Notes under the pieces: generated by a model
What the model saw: the letters and a program-made list of their open reading frames with translations, nothing else
What the model was told of the DNA's origin: nothing
Databases searched by the model: none
Part shown: positions 5,901-6,893 of the stretch, piece after piece
Layout of the letters: each line of letters begins with the position of its first letter
How positions within the stretch are numbered: the stretch's first letter is position 1
Made by a program: the position numbers and the translations under genes
NCBI GenBank assembly: GCA_023247595.1
Contig: JAHFGF010000089.1
Location: 1 to 6,893, forward strand
Length of the DNA: 6,893 bases
DNA from: Candidatus Omnitrophota bacterium
Lineage (GTDB): Bacteria > Omnitrophota > Koll11 > Zapsychrales > Fredricksoniimonadaceae
Reading direction: 5' to 3'

Positions 5901-5948
5901 AAATAAAAAGACCATTTCCGCTCACACAGTGAAATGGTCTTTTTATTT
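5901..5948. terminator. Bidirectional terminator, 18-bp perfect inverted repeat
   Basis: The left arm AAATAAAAAGACCATTTC (5901-5918) is the exact reverse complement of the right arm (5931-5948), with a 12-base loop between. Read on the + strand the stem is followed by T-rich sequence and ends mscS; on the - strand the A-run gives U-rich RNA and ends the methyltransferase gene. The right arm includes the last codon positions and stop of the - strand gene (5943-5945). Confidence 0.9.
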
Positions 5949-6884
5949 TTTCAGGAAAAATGCTCCCAAGAAATTCTCATCCGGTTTTGAATCGAGCAAG
6001 TCAGTGTTTCCGAGTAAAGTCAGGCCGGACGGTTTTAACACGTCTTGATAAAATTTATTTTTGAAGCCGAACCGCAGGCCTTTGTCAGTTGTAATGACTT
6101 TGCGCTCGTGGTCATAATCGGTTGTCAGTCCGGCAATTCCGCCGGGTTTAAGCACGCGTTTGATTTCTTTCATAAGCGACTGCCGTGTCGACGAGGTCAG
6201 ATGTTCAATGACGCAGACGCAAAATACCCTGTCAAAATAGTTGTCTTCATACGGCAGGCCGCGGCTGATGTCCCAATCTAATGTTTGAAGATCCCAACCC
6301 ATTTTTTTAGCCGCGTAGTTTCCGTTAAAAACCGTTCCGCAATTGCCCCAGTCATTGTCCACCACACGCACAGAACATCCCATGTCGGCGAGATAAAATG
6401 AAAACGGAGTGGAAGCGCCTCCAATGTCTAAGACGCGCATGGAGGGCTTAACGTCCGCGTGAGCCAAAACCCAGGTGTCTTCCCAAAGTTTCTTGCGTTC
6501 ATTGCGCGACGTGTAGGTATTCTTAACAAATGTTCCGGCGGCGGAACAAAACATTAATCCGTTGTCAGACATTTTCTTTTTGAGAGCGGAAAGGTTTTGC
6601 GCGACGGCATTAACGTTCGGACGCGCTAAATCTTTTTCCATGTCAAACGCGCAGCGGTTGATGTGTTCTGACGGCGGCGAAAAGGTTCCCTGCTCGCTTT
6701 TGGCCCAGATGCCAGCGTCGTCAGGCGTGATGCCGGGGCGATTGTTTTTTAAGGCCTGGTGTTCCCAATAACGGATCAGGCTTTGGCGGCATAGTTTTCT
6801 GACAGAAGCACGCCATCGAAATAGAAAGGGGACATATGGGGGAAAACGGTCGTAGAAATTTTGTTTGGTTGGTTTTGTTTTCAT
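5943..6884 (-). CDS. Class I SAM-dependent methyltransferase with unassigned N-terminal region
   Basis: The C-terminal part of this 313-residue protein is a Rossmann methyltransferase of the Methyltransf_11 type. Motif I is VLDIGGASTP (151-160), motif II ends in D176 (VVDND), and an acidic loop follows at TLDWDISRGLPYEDNYFD (201-218). VIEHL (225-229) and IKRVLKPGGIAGLTTD (241-256) complete the pattern. Residues 1-145 are an extension I do not recognise; it starts strongly basic and aromatic (PYVPFLFRWRASVRKLCRQS), which might bind a membrane or a nucleic acid, by inference. The substrate is unknown. No signal peptide. Only 9 bases upstream of the start are inside the window and show no SD, so the start is provisional, although M1 is a good choice. 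It converges with mscS. Confidence 0.85.
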   Translation of the reverse strand: MKTKPTKQNFYDRFPPYVPFLFRWRASVRKLCRQSLIRYWEHQALKNNRPGITPDDAGIWAKSEQGTFSPPSEHINRCAFDMEKDLARPNVNAVAQNLSALKKKMSDNGLMFCSAAGTFVKNTYTSRNERKKLWEDTWVLAHADVKPSMRVLDIGGASTPFSFYLADMGCSVRVVDNDWGNCGTVFNGNYAAKKMGWDLQTLDWDISRGLPYEDNYFDRVFCVCVIEHLTSSTRQSLMKEIKRVLKPGGIAGLTTDYDHERKVITTDKGLRFGFKNKFYQDVLKPSGLTLLGNTDLLDSKPDENFLGAFFLKK

Positions 6885-6893
6885 TGGAAGAAT

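Overview
The window is an ordinary-looking chromosomal segment of a bacterium, most likely Gram-negative. The evidence is a stand-alone PpiC-type parvulin aligning closely with the enterobacterial protein, a YjgR-type HerA-like ATPase, a short MscS channel and a small exported His-rich protein. Base composition is moderate and strong Shine-Dalgarno (SD) sequences precede most genes. No rRNA, tRNA, CRISPR array, insertion sequence or phage gene is visible. The phylum cannot be assigned from sequence alone; an uncultured Gram-negative lineage would fit.

Layout on the + strand. (a) 1-330 is the 3' end of an EamA-family (DMT) permease. (b) 345-801 holds two overlapping tiny reading frames, one with an almost ideal SD, then an unrecognised 87-residue basic protein, closed by a UUCG-loop terminator at 827-881. 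(c) A candidate promoter at 928-956 precedes a three-gene run: a YjgR/DUF853 HerA-like ATPase (997-2451), a zinc-dependent histone-deacetylase-family hydrolase (2488-3444) and, overlapping it by ATGA, a small protein with a PD...ExG nuclease-fold signature resembling YaeQ (3441-3953). (d) A 73-residue unknown protein (4076-4297) is followed by a terminator-like hairpin at 4305-4336. (e) ppiC (4352-4633), an exported His/Lys/Asp-rich protein (4666-5019) and an MscS-type channel (5083-5895) follow in series.

On the - strand, a class I SAM-dependent methyltransferase (5943-6884) converges on mscS. A perfect 18-bp inverted repeat (5901-5948) serves both as terminator and overlaps the methyltransferase stop.

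Most genes are recognisable housekeeping or accessory types and do not form a known named system. The parts most worth a second look are the tiny ORF with an 11-nt anti-SD match and possible RNA switch ahead of the 87-residue gene, the linkage of a HerA-like ATPase with a deacetylase-family and a nuclease-fold protein, and the exported metal-binding-type protein beside the mechanosensitive channel.
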